Below, in pieces: positions 5,409-5,417 of a stretch of 5,417 bases of DNA (within the stretch, counting starts at the first letter, position 1; every line of letters starts with the position of its first letter). A model generated the notes under the pieces. The model did not search any database, had not been told where the DNA came from, and was given only the letters and a program-made list of their open reading frames with translations. The DNA is from Bacillota bacterium. Lineage in GTDB: Bacteria; Bacillota; Clostridia; Lachnospirales; Cellulosilyticaceae. The stretch spans positions 1 through 5,417 of the forward strand of contig JAEXBC010000469.1 of assembly GCA_023457875.1 (NCBI GenBank), given 5' to 3'. Made by a program: the position numbers and the translations under genes.

Positions 5409-5417
5409 CCATTATCT

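Overview
The window joins an anaerobic, spore-forming Firmicute chromosome (left, about 1-1350) to the edge of a prophage (right, about 1350-5417). All recognisable protein genes lie on the minus strand. The evidence for a clostridial-type host is the C-terminus of the sporulation master regulator Spo0A, a desulfoferrodoxin-type superoxide reductase and an NAD-dependent L-lactate dehydrogenase. The host genes look moderately GC-rich, while the phage genes and the spacer DNA are clearly AT-rich.

Left part. The 5' end of ldh (lactate dehydrogenase) runs off the left edge. Upstream of it lies dfx, a complete class I desulfoferrodoxin gene with its own terminator. Its putative promoter has a -10 box inside a perfect 22-bp palindrome, probably an operator. 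The next ~480 bp hold no protein gene. They contain a plus-strand untranslated element that ends in a GC-rich terminator hairpin and resembles the 3' half of a lysine riboswitch (a tentative call). The spo0A terminator faces it from the other strand.

Junction. At 1210-1350 there are 43 codons of unmistakable Spo0A C-terminus, cut off from the rest of the gene. Upstream of the cut the frame runs into stops and the sequence becomes AT-rich non-coding DNA. This looks like a prophage attachment junction inside, or at the 3' end of, spo0A.

Right part. A siphophage-like tail module reads right to left: major tail tube protein, a pair of tail assembly chaperones, tape measure protein, a small OB-fold-like protein, then a strong terminator. 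The chaperone pair carries a textbook -1 programmed frameshift signal: two overlapping slippery heptamers followed by a 14-bp stem-loop whose loop contains the zero-frame stop. It would give a 119-aa short form and a 219-aa fusion, the gpG/gpGT arrangement of lambda-like phages. The tape measure gene has a strong ribosome binding site but no AUG, GUG or UUG at the right distance; an AUA stands where the start should be. No distal tail, tail fibre, lysis or integrase gene is seen between the tape measure gene and the host junction, so the element may be rearranged or defective.
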